The translations under genes were made by a program, and so were the position numbers. A model generated the notes under the pieces. That model was not told the DNA's origin. It saw only the letters and a list, made by a program, of their open reading frames with translations, and searched no databases. Below, piece after piece: positions 43,446 through 54,542 of a stretch of 64,000 nucleotides of DNA. Positions within the stretch are counted from its first letter, which is position 1; each line of letters opens with the position of its first letter. The stretch lies in the NCBI GenBank assembly GCA_032622095.1, contig CP136061.1:62313127-62377126 (forward strand), written 5' to 3'. Origin of the DNA: Siphonodentalium dalli. Taxonomy: Eukaryota; Mollusca; Scaphopoda; Gadilida; Siphonodentaliidae.

Positions 43446-43794
43446 AAATTACATAATTGACAAAGTGGCACAATAAGTAACTTATTTACAGCTGTGTGGA
43501 ATGTGAGAGAATGGTGACTGGTGAAGGATGATCTTGCGGATCGTTAGGAAAGGATGATGCGCCATTTCTAGGCCTATATATGTAGTCCGCTTGTAAATTT
43601 GTCATGTGTATGTACTTATCGACCGGTTATGATCCCCAGAACACGATGAAAGCATTAAACTGAACTTAGCAATCCCTTAATTTTGTTGCGTTCACTGTGT
43701 CAAAATACTGCAGGTAAATTCACGAAATAATTCAATAAGGGTCATGTATACATGAATCGCATTGAACAGACTTATTGAAGTCGTGATAACATTC

Positions 43795-44343
43795 GTCTCA
43801 CCCAAGCTCCATGAAGAGTTCAGTCCCCTGCTACGCAGGAGGACCTCATGCAGAGTTCAGTCCCCTGCTACGCAGGACGTACCGCTGCTAGCACCTACAA
43901 ATAATGTGAAGAAATCACTCATTTATTTATTTGAGACTTTTGTATACCGGTTACAATTCATTCTGCAATATTCTCAGAAACTGAACTGTCCATATTCATT
44001 TGAATATTGTCTGGATCATGCAAGCCAAATGAATTGTAACTGACAAAACACTTCAACAAGAAATGTTAAGATTTAATTAAGAAAAACACACATGCCGGCA
44101 GTGGTAAGAAATTTCGTAGCGAATGGACTGAACTCTGTTTTGCAGCTTGCGTCTCACGGGTGGCCCATTCTGGCTTGATCTAGACAATGTTCAAATGAAT
44201 ATGGATAGTTCAGTTTCTCAGAATGAATTGTAACCTACAAAAGTCTCAAATAAATAAATGCGACATTTCTTCACATTACGTGTAGGTGTGGGCAGCGGTG
44301 TACTGCGTAGGGGACTGAACTATGCACGGAGCTTGCGTCTCAC
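43795..44343. mobile_element. Foldback element, arms about 180-230 bp
   Basis: The left arm (43795-44025) and right arm (about 44170-44343) are reverse complements from GTCTCACCCAAGCTCC-type ends through AGTTCAGTCCCCT, ATTTATTTATTTGAGACTTT, ACAATTCATTCT and CATATTCATTTGAA. A 47-bp direct duplication of GAGTTCAGTCCCCTGCTACG lies in the left arm (43817-43879). A further GCGTCTCAC at 44150-44158 suggests an older boundary in the spacer. Confidence 0.75.
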
Positions 44344-44394
44344 CTTCTCTTTCCAGAATGCGACAATAAAGAGCGTTTTGTTGTTATATCTTAA

Positions 44395-44988
44395 AGGGGT
44401 ACTGTACGCCATTTTCAATAAATTCCCGGTGATAACAACGATCTATTATCGATACTATATAGAAATATAAGTAATTTGAGTCGAAGATGTATTCTGTAAA
44501 CGCTCAGGTTAATAGGCTATCTTAAAATTTAATAATTTAAAAGTTAATAATTTAATATAAATTGATTTTATGGCTCCAGCCATAAAATGGCGTCTCTTAA
44601 AATTCGAATTTCCGTGTACAAAACGTAATCAAATTATAATTGAGGGATACTGGATTAGGAAAACAATTGCACACACGATCGTTTGAAACATTATGCTTAT
44701 ACGGGGAGAAAACCCAAGCCACTCATTGACTAGCGACGGTACACTAACTTAAATGAGTATATGGGACTACCTTAAGCATATAATATAATGTTTATTTGAT
44801 TCATTTGGTTGAAAACTTTACAAAAATTACTCGACAACGACAATTTGTATTTTTGCATTCCGGTAAATTTGCCATCCGTAACAATACTTCGTACTCAACA
44901 GACTTTCAAAAAATGGAAAAGTTGTTACCTTATTCTCCGACTCGGGGATTATAGAAACCAACAACAACATCTTGGGTACAGTACCCCT
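44395..44988. mobile_element. TTAA-flanked MITE with AGGGGTAC ends, copy B (594 bp)
   Basis: TTAA at 44391-44394 and 44989-44992. Left end AGGGGTACTGTACG, right end GTACAGTACCCCT. Reverse orientation relative to copy A at 31983-32626, with matching interior (TTGAGTCGAAGATG, GGTTAATAGGCTATC, TATGGCTCCAGCCATAAA). AATAAAGAGCG motifs lie just outside both ends (44365 and 45006), so it may have inserted into one copy of that repeat. Confidence 0.8.
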
Positions 44989-45350
44989 TTAATACGGTAT
45001 AAATTATAAAGAGCGTTTGTCCAAATAGTGTGCAAATTGTTAATCTCTGTCAATAAATATGTATGAGTTTAGCAGGGGAATGTCAAACAATAGTCAGGGC
45101 ACGTATGTGGGTGAGGGCTTGGTAGTTAAGGGGGCACAATCATACACATTTTATTCCTCAGCTCACATATATACACCAACCTGTATAATAGGTAGTAAAT
45201 TGGTAGGAAACATTCAAAAAGTGGTGAAAAGTGTAATATTAAACAAGCACCGATTACTTTAAGCGTCAAAGTTACTCATATGTCTTCATACAGACTGTAT
45301 TCAAGATACGCGTACATGCATATGCAGACATTTGTCAACACTTTTACTTT

Positions 45351-45425
45351 AAACATATTTTAGTTTGAATAACAAAGGATTGGGGTACAAGTTACGGAAA
45401 CTTACAGCAGACCCCTCCACCGATG
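45351..45425 (-). mobile_element. LINE 3'-end fragment
   Basis: Minus strand: GGAGGGGTCTGCTGTAAG, TTGTACCCCAATCC, ACTAAAATATGTTT. Same terminal block as 35641 and 43360. Adjacent A-rich GGATAGAAG repeats follow at 45484-45530. Confidence 0.45.
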
Positions 45426-45743
45426 CAAGGTTGAATTGCAGTATGTGTTTACAAGATGACAGAGTATTTACAATTGAGGTGCAAAAAAAAAGGATAGAAG
45501 AAAAAGGATAACTGAAAAAAAAGGATAGAAGTTACAATGGTATATAAGATTGTGGGCTGTGAGGTTTCCTGTTGTGTGTTCAATTGAACTGTCAATCACT
45601 TACATGTATTTACTCAGAAAACACAGATGATAACACACACCGCTCCTGCGTGGCAGGAGCCTGTACAATTCACCAGTTATTAGCCATGTTAACGTGGAGA
45701 TAAACACATATCGCAACACTAAAATATGCGAGCAAGTGCCGCA

Positions 45744-45812
45744 TTGGACACTTTTCGCATAATGAATTATACTGTTGATAATAATTACGAATAGGGTACA
45801 ACGTCATTACAA
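45744..45812 (+). repeat. Single end of the GGACACYTTTCGCAT MITE family
   Basis: TTGGACACTTTTCGCATAAT, then GAATTATACTGTTGATAATA, ATTACGAATAGGGTACAACG. The same block bounds the element at 50532-50913 and appears once near 21240-21290. Confidence 0.55.
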
Positions 45813-45895
45813 TTTGTATTCTTTCTATCAATTGTCATTTTACTATATCAGTACTTGCAATTATGGATTCGAGAAGCGAAGCATACCGTAATTCC

Positions 45896-46066
45896 CAAAG
45901 TAATTGACCACTTAACCACAGCAGAATTATGGATAATTTTTCAGGATTTAGTCGGAAATACGAGAGCTTTCCGATGAATGGCAACAAGCCATATTTCCGA
46001 CTAAATCCTGAAAAATTACCCATAATTCTGCTGTGGTTAAGTGGTCAATTACTTTGGGCATTACTG
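45896..46066. mobile_element. TA-flanked CAGTAATGCCC-family MITE, 171 bp (AAAGTAATTGACC subfamily)
   Basis: Between TA dinucleotides: CCGTAATTCCCAAAGTAATT to CTTTGGGCATTACTG. The inner left arm is deleted (CGGAAATACGAGAGCTTTCC). It is the closest relative to the hypermutated copy at 26575-26796. Confidence 0.85.
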
Positions 46067-46260
46067 TAGGCACGCGAGCTTTGCGTGCAATCATCGAGCA
46101 AACCACTTACTATGACCTGATAACAACATGATGAAGAACAAAATGATGACTCCCCACATATACCCCGTTGTTTATTATTCAACCTCCACGATGGGAGAGC
46201 CTCGGTAAATACAGTCAAACAGCATGATAGATGACTGAGGACATGAGAGATGACTGAGGA

Positions 46261-46276
46261 CAGTGGTGGAGAGAGT

Positions 46277-46370
<94 letters not shown>

Positions 46371-46437
46371 GAGAGAACGAGAGAGCGAGCGATAGATAGA
46401 GAGAGCGAGAGAGAGAGGGAGAGGGAGAGAGGAGATA
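46261..46437. repeat. (GA)n microsatellite
   Basis: Nearly pure GAGA for about 110 bp then interrupted GAGCGA/GATAGA variants. The 122-codon minus frame of LS repeats is a shadow of it. Confidence 0.95.
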
Positions 46438-46479
46438 GATAGAGAGATTTAGCTAGGGGATCGAGAGAGTTTAAGATGT

Positions 46480-46980
46480 AAGAAAGTCCTGAACTGGACG
46501 CTATAGCAACCGTGGACCGCATGAATGTGATGTATGGCACCACAGGTGTTGTTTTTGTTGAATCAGTTCACTGGAACACATGAGAAACTTAGCCATCGAG
46601 TGAACAATAGAGTCTACACAATACTATGATAATTGTCCTACCATGCATATTGATGTTTACGCTTTTTAATACTAGCGCCATCGGGTCATCGGGCTGCAAG
46701 TTGTCCAGATACATGCATATATACATAAATCCAGTAATAATTGAGTATCCATTCCCAATATGCGTTGCGTATGGCAACCAAAGTATGTGAGCAACAAGAA
46801 AACATGACGTGTTCTAGTTCATTGTGATATCTGGTTTTGCACAGAATACACGAGGCATTATTATCAAATGTGGTTCTGTTCAGTAAACGGCATAGATTTT
46901 TGAACTGTTGTATGTTCCGTGTGCCTGCATACGAGTCCACACAGTCCAGGGAACTAACGGGTTGTCGTGAACTTCATAAA
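46480..46980 (-). pseudogene. LINE C-terminal fragment with cysteine knuckle
   Basis: Minus strand: YAGTRNIQQFKNLCRLLNRT, then FDNNASCILCKTRYHNELEH, VMFSC, IRNAYWEWI. The C-x2-C...H-x4-C pattern with 'LEH..FSC' is the terminal knuckle of LINE RT proteins. Further C-terminal sequence continues with frameshifts to about 46590. No RT palm is present. Confidence 0.5.
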
Positions 46981-47007
46981 ATATCTTGAAGAACGGATCT
47001 TCCTTAA

Positions 47008-47398
47008 CCCTTTACCCAACAAACCGGCCAAACCCGGCCAAATAAAGCTTCAACAGCCTAAAATATCTTCGGTCTGTCTCAATAGAACCATACAAATATG
47101 GATATCATTGGAATCGGCTCCTTGACCACATTGTGATAGTTACAGTTATGCCCTGTGCCAATGCATTCTCTTATATATGCGAGTCGACCATAGGTCGCCT
47201 CGCATATATAAGAGAATGCATTGGCCTAAAAAAAATCTTTTTTTAACACTTTTTACCATTTTTCTTACATTCTTTAACAATTTTATAATTTTGAATGTGT
47301 TAAGCCAATGCATTCTCTTATATATGCGAGGCGACCTATGGTCGACTCGCATATATAAGAGAATGCATTGACACAGGGCCCTTCTGTTGGGTAAAGGG
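47008..47398. mobile_element. piggyBac-like MITE with two 34-bp-stem hairpins
   Basis: TTAA at 47004-47007 and 47399-47402. Ends CCCTTTACCCAACA and TGTTGGGTAAAGGG. The interior holds two strong hairpins, each with arms CCAATGCATTCTCTTATATA then TGCGAG, separated by a T-rich spacer; the second is the reverse complement of the first. It is almost identical to 60781-61173. Short frames such as the 88-codon minus frame follow the hairpins. Confidence 0.88.
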
Positions 47399-47494
47399 TT
47401 AACAGACGACATTCAAGCATTCCGATATGATGTTGATACAGTATCTTTCACAATTCTCTTCCGTGTGATATTCGTAATTATTATCAGTAGTATA

Positions 47495-47571
47495 CAGTAA
47501 TGCCCTAAATAATCGACTCTTTAACCATAATTCTGCTGTGGTTAAAGAGTCGATTATTTAGGGCATTATTG
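47495..47571. mobile_element. Minimal CAGTAATGCCC MITE, 77 bp
   Basis: Between TA dinucleotides: two 33-base complementary arms from CAGTAATGCCCTAAATAATC around an 11-base loop TAATTCTGCTG. The smallest family member and nearly a perfect hairpin. Confidence 0.88.
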
Positions 47572-47726
47572 TAGTTAAGTGTGCGAAAGTTGTTAATTGT
47601 TCTTCCAATTCTATACGACAGACGATATGTTGGTATTTATTTATCATTAGAGTACAATCGTGTGGCTTCCACTTCTATATTCTCTTGTATTAGTTTGCCA
47701 TAGTTACTAGAGACTAATTCAGTTAA

Positions 47727-47993
47727 CCCTTCTATGACTTGAGCTTCCTGGAATTTTGCGAAAACACCTTGCCAATGCATTCTCTTATATATGCGAGTTT
47801 TCCATATATAGGGAGCCTAGCTTATATATAAGAGAATACATTGGCCTAACATTATTTACCTTGACCTTGCAAGCCAGTGCAATCTCTTATACCCGGTATA
47901 TGCTAGGCTCCCTATGGGAGACTCGCATATATAAGAGAATGCACTGGCACAGGGTCTTTAGTGCTGCACCAGCGCAGCTCCCGTCTTGAAGGG
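47727..47993. mobile_element. piggyBac-like MITE, diverged third copy
   Basis: TTAA at 47723-47726 and 47994-47997; ends CCCTTCTATGACTTGAGC and GAGCTCCCGTCTTGAAGGG-like. It carries the same CCAATGCATTCTCTTATATA hairpin arms (four copies, one mutated to CCAGTGCAATCTCTTATA). Ends differ from the 47.0 kb copy, so it is a sister family sharing the hairpin core. Confidence 0.75.
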
Positions 47994-47997
47994 TTAA

Positions 47998-48529
47998 CAC
48001 AGAATGCACTGAAATGTATCCACTATGGGGGTTTCTTCTGGAAATGTTTGATTTCGTGTTTCTTTTGAGCGGGTGTCGAAATAAACTTGCTAAAACGGGA
48101 AAAATAGAATTGGGTTCCAAAAATAGCTAAAGGTAAAAAAAAGTATCGCACGTCTCTGAAAAAAAAAAAGAGTTCAGAAAGTATTTACGAAGTAAATAAA
48201 GTTTATAGGTTTATGAATTAACGCGGCCTACTGAATGTTTAATATGAGGCTTAAAAGTGGCCAGTCGCTTTAATTTATATAGCTACGGGCACAGTACCAC
48301 CGCGCATGTACATGTACGTGCAAATAAAATAACAGTTCCTTGCAGAGTTCATTGCGGATTACATTACAGTATCACTAACTGACACTAAGCCAGTCAGGAC
48401 ATTGTCCGCGTATTGGATATATCATCTCAACGAGTGTCTTCATAATTAAGAAAGGTGGCATTAACTTATCTTGATTGGAAGTTATTAACTCAATTCACTA
48501 GTGCGTGCAAGAGTGAGCAGAGTTAATAA
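47998..48529. other. No recognisable feature
   Basis: AT-rich, with short poly-A runs near 48135 and 48160 only. Confidence 0.45.
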
Positions 48530-48780
48530 CACCCAATCTTCAACTTCAACTTTTTATTCAGTCTTTTAACATGTGTAGATTTAGACTGTATATATTCATA
48601 ACATATTTACAATGAAAATTAATTACATGGTATAGGACAAATCTGTCCTATAATTTGGAATAACCTTCCAAGAAAGCCACCGAGGGCACAAACCCAGTCC
48701 GCCAACGGTAATGATCAGGAACTCTCACCATCAGAGGGCCGGGTCTCTGCCCTCCGCCGCTTTCCATCAAGACGAGTGAG
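48530..48780 (-). mobile_element. LINE 3' end with AATAAA and (GTTGAA)n tail
   Basis: Minus strand ends AGACTGAATAAAAAG then TTGAAGTTGAAG. Upstream is a GC-rich block (ACCGTTGGCGGACTGGGTTT, GTGCCCTCGGTGGC). Layout resembles the LINE end at 26850. Confidence 0.45.
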
Positions 48781-50531
48781 ATGATCTATCCAATTTATAT
48801 GATTCACGATTATATGCTATTCATTAATCCTGACTGTCACTATATTCGACAAGCCATAGTTCCAAAATGAACTCTGAATTTGAAAATTTTAACCCATGAT
48901 ATTATCTCAGACAACTTGATGGGGTTGGAAAGTTTATTTTCCACGTATTTCTTAGACCTACCCGTGTGTGACGACATAAAAAAGTAAGGTATGTTTTGCT
49001 AAATTTTAACTTGGGGGGGGGTGGCTCTATTGAGTCATACCAAAAACTAGATGATGTAAATTGAGGGCAGTAGTGAGCTGGTAATGGAAAGATCAAATGT
49101 ATTCTGAATAGATGATTCATGGTCCAAAGTCTGAACATTTTAGTGTTATTAAGGGGGAGGTCAAGTGACCAAATTTGAATGGAGATTTCCATGCAAATCT
49201 CGGCAGCAAAAGTTATTATGAAGCAGTTGTCTGGACACAAACGCAGCCATAGCATAAAACAAACGTAACATTTAACTGGCCGCTGCGCTTGTTAAATTAC
49301 CATTTTTTTCTATAAAATAATTTTTGGAATTACAACACTTGACAATTTTTTTTAAATCAATATAAAATTCAAAAATAAATACATCCACTTGCTAGTGGAA
49401 TATATTCTAAACCGATCCGCCAGATAAATATGTATTGTTTTCAATACCGCACAAAATCACGCCCATAAATATTTGCAACTCTGCAACTTTTGTTGAGGAC
49501 ATTTGCATGGAAATGCTCAATATAAATTGGTCAATTGATCTCCTCATTTAAGGAACATTGTTGGAATACCGAATTATTCTTGTTGAACAGTTTTTTTCCA
49601 CAAGTTTCATTAGGACTGATTTAGACCCACCCCCTAATTTCACCAGAAGAATGTCACTATTTCATAAATAAGGTTGTGCTCGCGCTGTGTTTTTAAGCAA
49701 TCAAGCGGCAATAATTCGAGCGTCTGCGCAACTCGCAACTAATTGTCTGTTGTTGAATGCTCGAATGTTGGTTCGTTGATTTCTTGGTAAGACAACGCAA
49801 ACGTAGTGGCTTAGCCATTAATAGCCACATATACAACAAATGAAATTATAGGGTCTGTATGGTCTAACACTGCATAGTTCACTGGACAGATATCAAGAGA
49901 TAGTCATAATTACTCCCGGCCAAATGTTAATCAAGGTGCTGTTAAATATGACCATACATGTATCTTTTACTTCGGTTGGCGAAGAGTTGCTTTTTAGATG
50001 CCCTAGCAGCTATACATACAAAACATTAGCTTGGCATTATAGTGACCGCATGGCAAACCGTGCGATGTCTGCTTGTGTTTGGTATTATATGCACATACAA
50101 GATTGCATGAATGTATAAGTAATACACTAACTTTACCTTTAAGGTTTATTGGGTGTGGTGAAAGGAACTAAATTGACAAAGTTTCCACTAAATTTCAGCC
50201 CAGTATTGTGGAGTAGCGTTTAGTACTGATTAAAAACTGGGGGGACCAAATAGTTCAACGTATTTGCCAAAAGCTATCAACTTCTTGCTTCGAATCCGAC
50301 ACTTTAACGTATAATCATGCTAATCGGTGTGTGCAATTATCACAACATTTTCTATGTGAACTACGAGAAATCAAGAAAGATTTATACTTGTTTTATTTCC
50401 CAAGAGAGAGTTCGTGAAGTGGCATCTCTTTCTGTCCCTAATTGCAAGGAGCTATAAAAGTTGCCCACCAGTTCATTTGCCTGTGTGTTATAACTCGAAG
50501 CGTGCCGTTAATTGTGATTGATTTATTAATT
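48781..50531. other. No gene recognised
   Basis: A 117-codon minus frame (48902-49255) and a 64-codon plus frame (49924-50118) show no known domain or splice context. A run of 9 G lies near 49013. Confidence 0.4.
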
Positions 50532-50913
50532 AGACACCTTTAGCAAAGGAACTATACTGCTGATAAGAATTACGAATAGCTATAATATAAGTAGTTGTAC
50601 TAAATTTATCAGACGGGTTCATAAACCATTTCGCAATATTAACGAGCTATAGTCCGTTTGTGAGAAACTATAGTGCTGTTCAAACTTAGTGCCACTATAA
50701 TGTTGTTTTCGGGTCATAACCTTTAGTCATTTGTTAGCCCGCCGTTGCACGTCAACTCGCGTGCCCATGCTTGCATGGCTTCTCGTCCTCGAAACTATAT
50801 TGGTAACTACGGATGTGATAAAACCACAACTGATAGAAAGAACACACATTTTAGTGACGTAGTACCCTAACCGTAATTCTTATGAGTAGTAGTTCATTAT
50901 GCGAAAGGTGTCC
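50532..50913. mobile_element. MITE with GGACACCTTTCGCAT-type ends
   Basis: Left: GACACCTTTAGCAAAGGAAC, TATACTGCTGATAAGAATTA, CGAATAG. Right: CTAACCGTAATTCTTATGAG, TAGTAGTTCATTATGCGAAA, GGTGTCC, the inverted counterpart. Single ends of the same family occur at 21240 and 45744. Confidence 0.6.
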
Positions 50914-51069
50914 ATTGTATGACCACCTCATGAGAAGTACACGTATACGCGTAATGCTCTATACACGTTATGATCATATTAAGATTTTATTTAACCTACA
51001 ATCACACTATTCCTGGATTCATAACAGAAAACCCTTACAAAGAGTGCATTTGGTGTGAGAGTTCATATA

Positions 51070-51282
51070 CAGTAATGCTCTAATTAATCGACCTCTTAAC
51101 CACAGCATAATTATGGGTAACTTTTCAGGATTTAGTCGGAAATATGGCTTGTTGACATTCATCGGAAAGCTCTCGTCGAGAGCTTTCAAATGAATGGCAA
51201 CAAGCCATATTTCCGACTAAATCCTGAAAAGTTACCCATAATTATGCTGTGGTTAAGAGGTCCATTAATTAGAGCATTACTG
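51070..51282. mobile_element. TA-flanked CAGTAATGC MITE, 213 bp, nearly intact hairpin
   Basis: The most complete symmetric member: CAGTAATGCTCTAATTAATC at one end, its complement at the other, TTTTCAGGATTTAGTCGGAA and TTCCGACTAAATCCTGAAAA in the arms, and AGCTCTCGTCGAGAGCT at the tip. Used with the 45.9-kb copy as reference for the hypermutated copy. Confidence 0.9.
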
Positions 51283-51565
51283 TATATGTACCGTTTACGT
51301 TTCATCCGCTGTTGAGGTTATGGAAGTCTTCACTGTGTACAGACTGGACCTGTCAGTATATCCGCGCGTAATGCAGCTATACATTGACAATGATTTAAAC
51401 TGACGTCACCCATTTGAATCCGAGACATGTTTATAGGTGATTTGGAAGCAGGATCTATGTGCGTCGATAAGACAAGAAATTACTTCATATACTCTGAATA
51501 ATCTCAGCAAAGTTATCGCAAATTATCAGCAGTTTCTACTTATTTGATTACCATTTATTTCGTTG

Positions 51566-51840
51566 GATGGCGCGGGCCACAGAGGAAGCACATATATAAA
51601 GAGCGTACATGTGATGCTGAAATAGGAGGCCAATCGTGAGCTTAATTGTTTTGTTTTTATTTATTTAATTAAATATTGTAGATCAATAATTTTGGAAAAT
51701 CTAACGCCGTTATAACCCCCGCCAGTGTAACCCGAGTCACCGCACCAAATTTGGTTGAAATCGAACCAGCAGACTGGGCGAAACAGACGGACAGACGGAC
51801 GGACAGATAGACAGATCCTACTCTTGTATACTAGCTGAAA
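51566..51840 (+). repeat. 'AAATTTGGTTGAAATCGG' dispersed family, longer copy
   Basis: Starts GTTGGATGGCGCGGGCCACA, ATATATAAAGAGCGTACA, then AT-rich block, ACGCCGTTATAACCCCCGCC, CGAGTCACCGCACC, AAATTTGGTTGAAATCG, GACAGACGGACGG and ATCCTACTCTTG. It matches 54030-54356 in reverse over nearly the full length. 51841-52174 holds nothing else recognised. Confidence 0.75.
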
Positions 51841-52174
51841 CCGGCTTATTTAGCGCCGTAGGAGATTGTGGCCCCTTTGTGCGTTGGGGGCCTCAGTGTA
51901 TACAGATCCTACTATGTTACATATATTGATAATATATATTATTATGATAAACGAAGAATTGTTATAGCCTTAACTCCTTATATTGTCTTACTGACAAATG
52001 TAACGATCGACACATGGCCATTTCGATAAGAAATGAGAATTTGTTCACGCTTACTGAGTTAAGCAAATATGAAGCAATGAACACTAATACTGAGTCCGTG
52101 CCTCCATAAGATGTATAATGGGTTATTATGTATAATAACTGAACATTTCAGTTATTATGTACGCATTAGACATA

Positions 52175-52503
52175 TTAAAGCTGCACGATCCGAATTAAAG
52201 CTCCTAAATTACTACATCTTTGGCTTCGGGGATAAAAAATATCTAATTCGAGTCGAGGAACCCACATATCAAAGCTCAGAGTTATCAGATATCGATTTTA
52301 AAATCTGTTATTTTTAACCACCTGGAATATTTGGCGGCCTGGCAAATATTCGACGAATGCCGACCGACATACTCTCGATACCAAATTGCTTTGAACAAAA
52401 TGTTGATATATAATACTTTTGGGCAATTTTATGCTATAGTTGAGAGTGGTTATAATTATTTGTTGTAAATTAATCGATTCTGATAACTGAAGCGGCATTT
52501 CAA
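52175..52503 (+). repeat. Dispersed repeat, second copy (see 20821-21205)
   Basis: TTAAAGCTGCACGATCC to CTGATAACTGAAGCGGCATT. Lacks about 55 bp present in the 20.8-kb copy. Confidence 0.7.
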
Positions 52504-52754
52504 GAAATGTTGTTGTTGTTGGAACCTGATGATATGGGGACCATCGAATCGGATTGTGTACCTTTAACTGGAACAATAGATAGTCATTACTATTACACAT
52601 CGGAAGATATACAGTCGCAGACAGAACTATCACTCATTTGTGATTAACAGGGAGAGATTTGCCTCAATTTAACATAGATAATAAAGACCTAGAATCATAC
52701 AAATTTATTCAACTTGTTCTCCTTAATTGCAAAATAACTGATTATGCGTTTTAA

Positions 52755-53129
52755 GTGTACGTCCAGACGACCACGATTCAATCGTAAGTGGGGCAATCGG
52801 GCCCGACGAGATCGTGAATAGTTTGTTCACACGATTGCGATGTCGTCGGGCATTATGATACCGTAGGTTGTTCCTAAAGCAAGTGATTGACTACTCTACG
52901 GTCATTTCCATCTACGATTTTTACGTACACACGACTGCGATTACGTCGCAAGTGGAGGTAACCAAGGATACGCCACGATTTCGCATCTAAAATCAAACAG
53001 CGCTCAATTGATATTATTTTTTTACCTACGATTTTGACGTGAGCATGCGCAGTCGAACTATATATCAGTTACTTCCTACGACGGAAATCTTTCCACTTAC
53101 GATTGTATCGTGGTCGTCTGAACGTACAC
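52755..53129. mobile_element. PIF/Harbinger-like MITE, 375 bp, TAA target duplication
   Basis: TAA at 52752-52754 and 53130-53132. Terminal repeats of about 37 bp: GTGTACGTCCAGACGACCAC at the left, GTGGTCGTCTGAACGTACAC at the right, continuing inward to CCACTTACGATTG. The inner palindrome CGACGAGATCGTG..CACGATTGCGATGTCGTCG is also present. A 3-bp TAA duplication fits PIF/Harbinger. No coding. Confidence 0.8.
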
Positions 53130-53132
53130 TAA

Positions 53133-54029
53133 CTGTAACATATATAAGACCATCGCAGTCTGGGCTAGACAAGGTTGGCGCGGGTTCTAACCCCGACATG
53201 GGCGAAAATCGGAACGATTTTCAAGTTTGACCTGAGTTGAGGGACATTTCAATGTGTCATTGCCACCGATACATGGCCATTTTGATCAGAAATGAGAATT
53301 TGTTCACGCTCACAGAAGCAACCACATTTGAAGCAATTATCACTCATGCTGAGTATGTCTCCGTAGATCTGATATATTACCATAGAAAAATATCCTATTA
53401 ATCACTGTCGATTTATCGAATACTTTGATCGATATGTATCAATGTGATTGATGATAGTTTTTGCAATGGTGTGCATGGTTGTTGCGAGATTTCACAGGGC
53501 TGCAATCGATTTCGTCTGGGGTTAGATGATTTATACCAATCTTAGATTCGAATACCGACTGATAATATGCAACAACACTTTTGACTGATTCCAGGGTCAG
53601 CCTGGGTATATGTACATATATACACGCTCCAAACAGCTTACGTCGCAATAAAGATGGAATAATAAAAATTCTTCACATGCTATAATCGGTCTGAGTCTGA
53701 ACCATCGCTCATTAATCAAACACCCGGCGCTGTTTATCAATGAAGTTTGCGAACAAACGCCCAAAAACAATTTCACTATACAAGATAACTATGAGCGAAT
53801 TTAATGGACTTCTTCAGGTTCGTGAAACTGATAAGTTAGTACTCAGGTATTATACTTTACCAACTGGAGGAATGTCACATTCTAAGAACATCGCCGAAAA
53901 TCTCAAACAAATGACCGTACCACTCCTTAGAAAACATCGTCCGAACTACGCTCAAATGTAAATATTCACTTCTCGATTCGGTACGCAACTATTGGCGATA
54001 AAGTAACGCAAACGATTTCGGGACCAGTA
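53133..54029. other. No recognised gene
   Basis: Contains frames of 69 and 73 codons (53439-53648 minus, 53740-53961 plus) without known domains. Confidence 0.45.
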
Positions 54030-54356
54030 GTCACTGCAAGTAGGATCAGTCTGTCCGTCTGTCTGTTCGGATTTTTCTCCCAGACCCGGCCTAGACCGAT
54101 TTCAACCAACTTTGGTGTGGTGACTCGGGATACCCTGGCGGAGGTTATAACGGCAATAATTTTTTAACATTTTGATTTTTTTTTAAAATTAATTAAATAA
54201 ATAAAAACACAAATTAAATTAAGCTCACTATGGGTCTATTTCAGAATCAAATAAATGTGAATATTTAGGTTCAATGTGAACCTATTTGCAGACCAATTGT
54301 ACGCTCTTTATATATGTGTTTTCATTGTGGCCCACGCCATCCAACAGAATAACGGG
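54030..54356 (-). repeat. 'AAATTTGGTTGAAATCGG' dispersed family, reverse copy
   Basis: Minus-strand order: CTGTTGGATGGCGTGGGCCA, ATATATAAAGAGCGTAC, AT-rich block, GCCGTTATAACCTCCGCCAG, CGAGTCACCACACCAAAG, TTGGTTGAAATCGGTCTAGG, GACAGACGGACAGACTGATC, CTACTT. A doubled 'TATTTCAGAATCAAAT' (54238, 54380) lies near the start. Confidence 0.75.
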
Positions 54357-54542
54357 TATAAGTCCACTCCGGGCTTGGCTTATTTCAGAATCAAATGAGT
54401 CGAATATGAACATATGTGAATATTTAGGTCCAAATGTGCGCGAAGCGAACACAGAGGCCGCATGCCCCTCCGACACGGAATAAAGGTTCCCTTCGGGAGC
54501 CTGTTTCAGCCATACAGTTAATATATAAGAAATGACCGCATT

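Noticed and set aside
46175-46543. LS-repeat protein frames at 46.2 and 63.3 kb
   Set aside because: Translations of GA/CT microsatellites.
53150-53215. tRNA/SINE-like B-box (GGTTCTAACCCC)
   Set aside because: No convincing A-box at the right distance and no cloverleaf; not called as tRNA or SINE.
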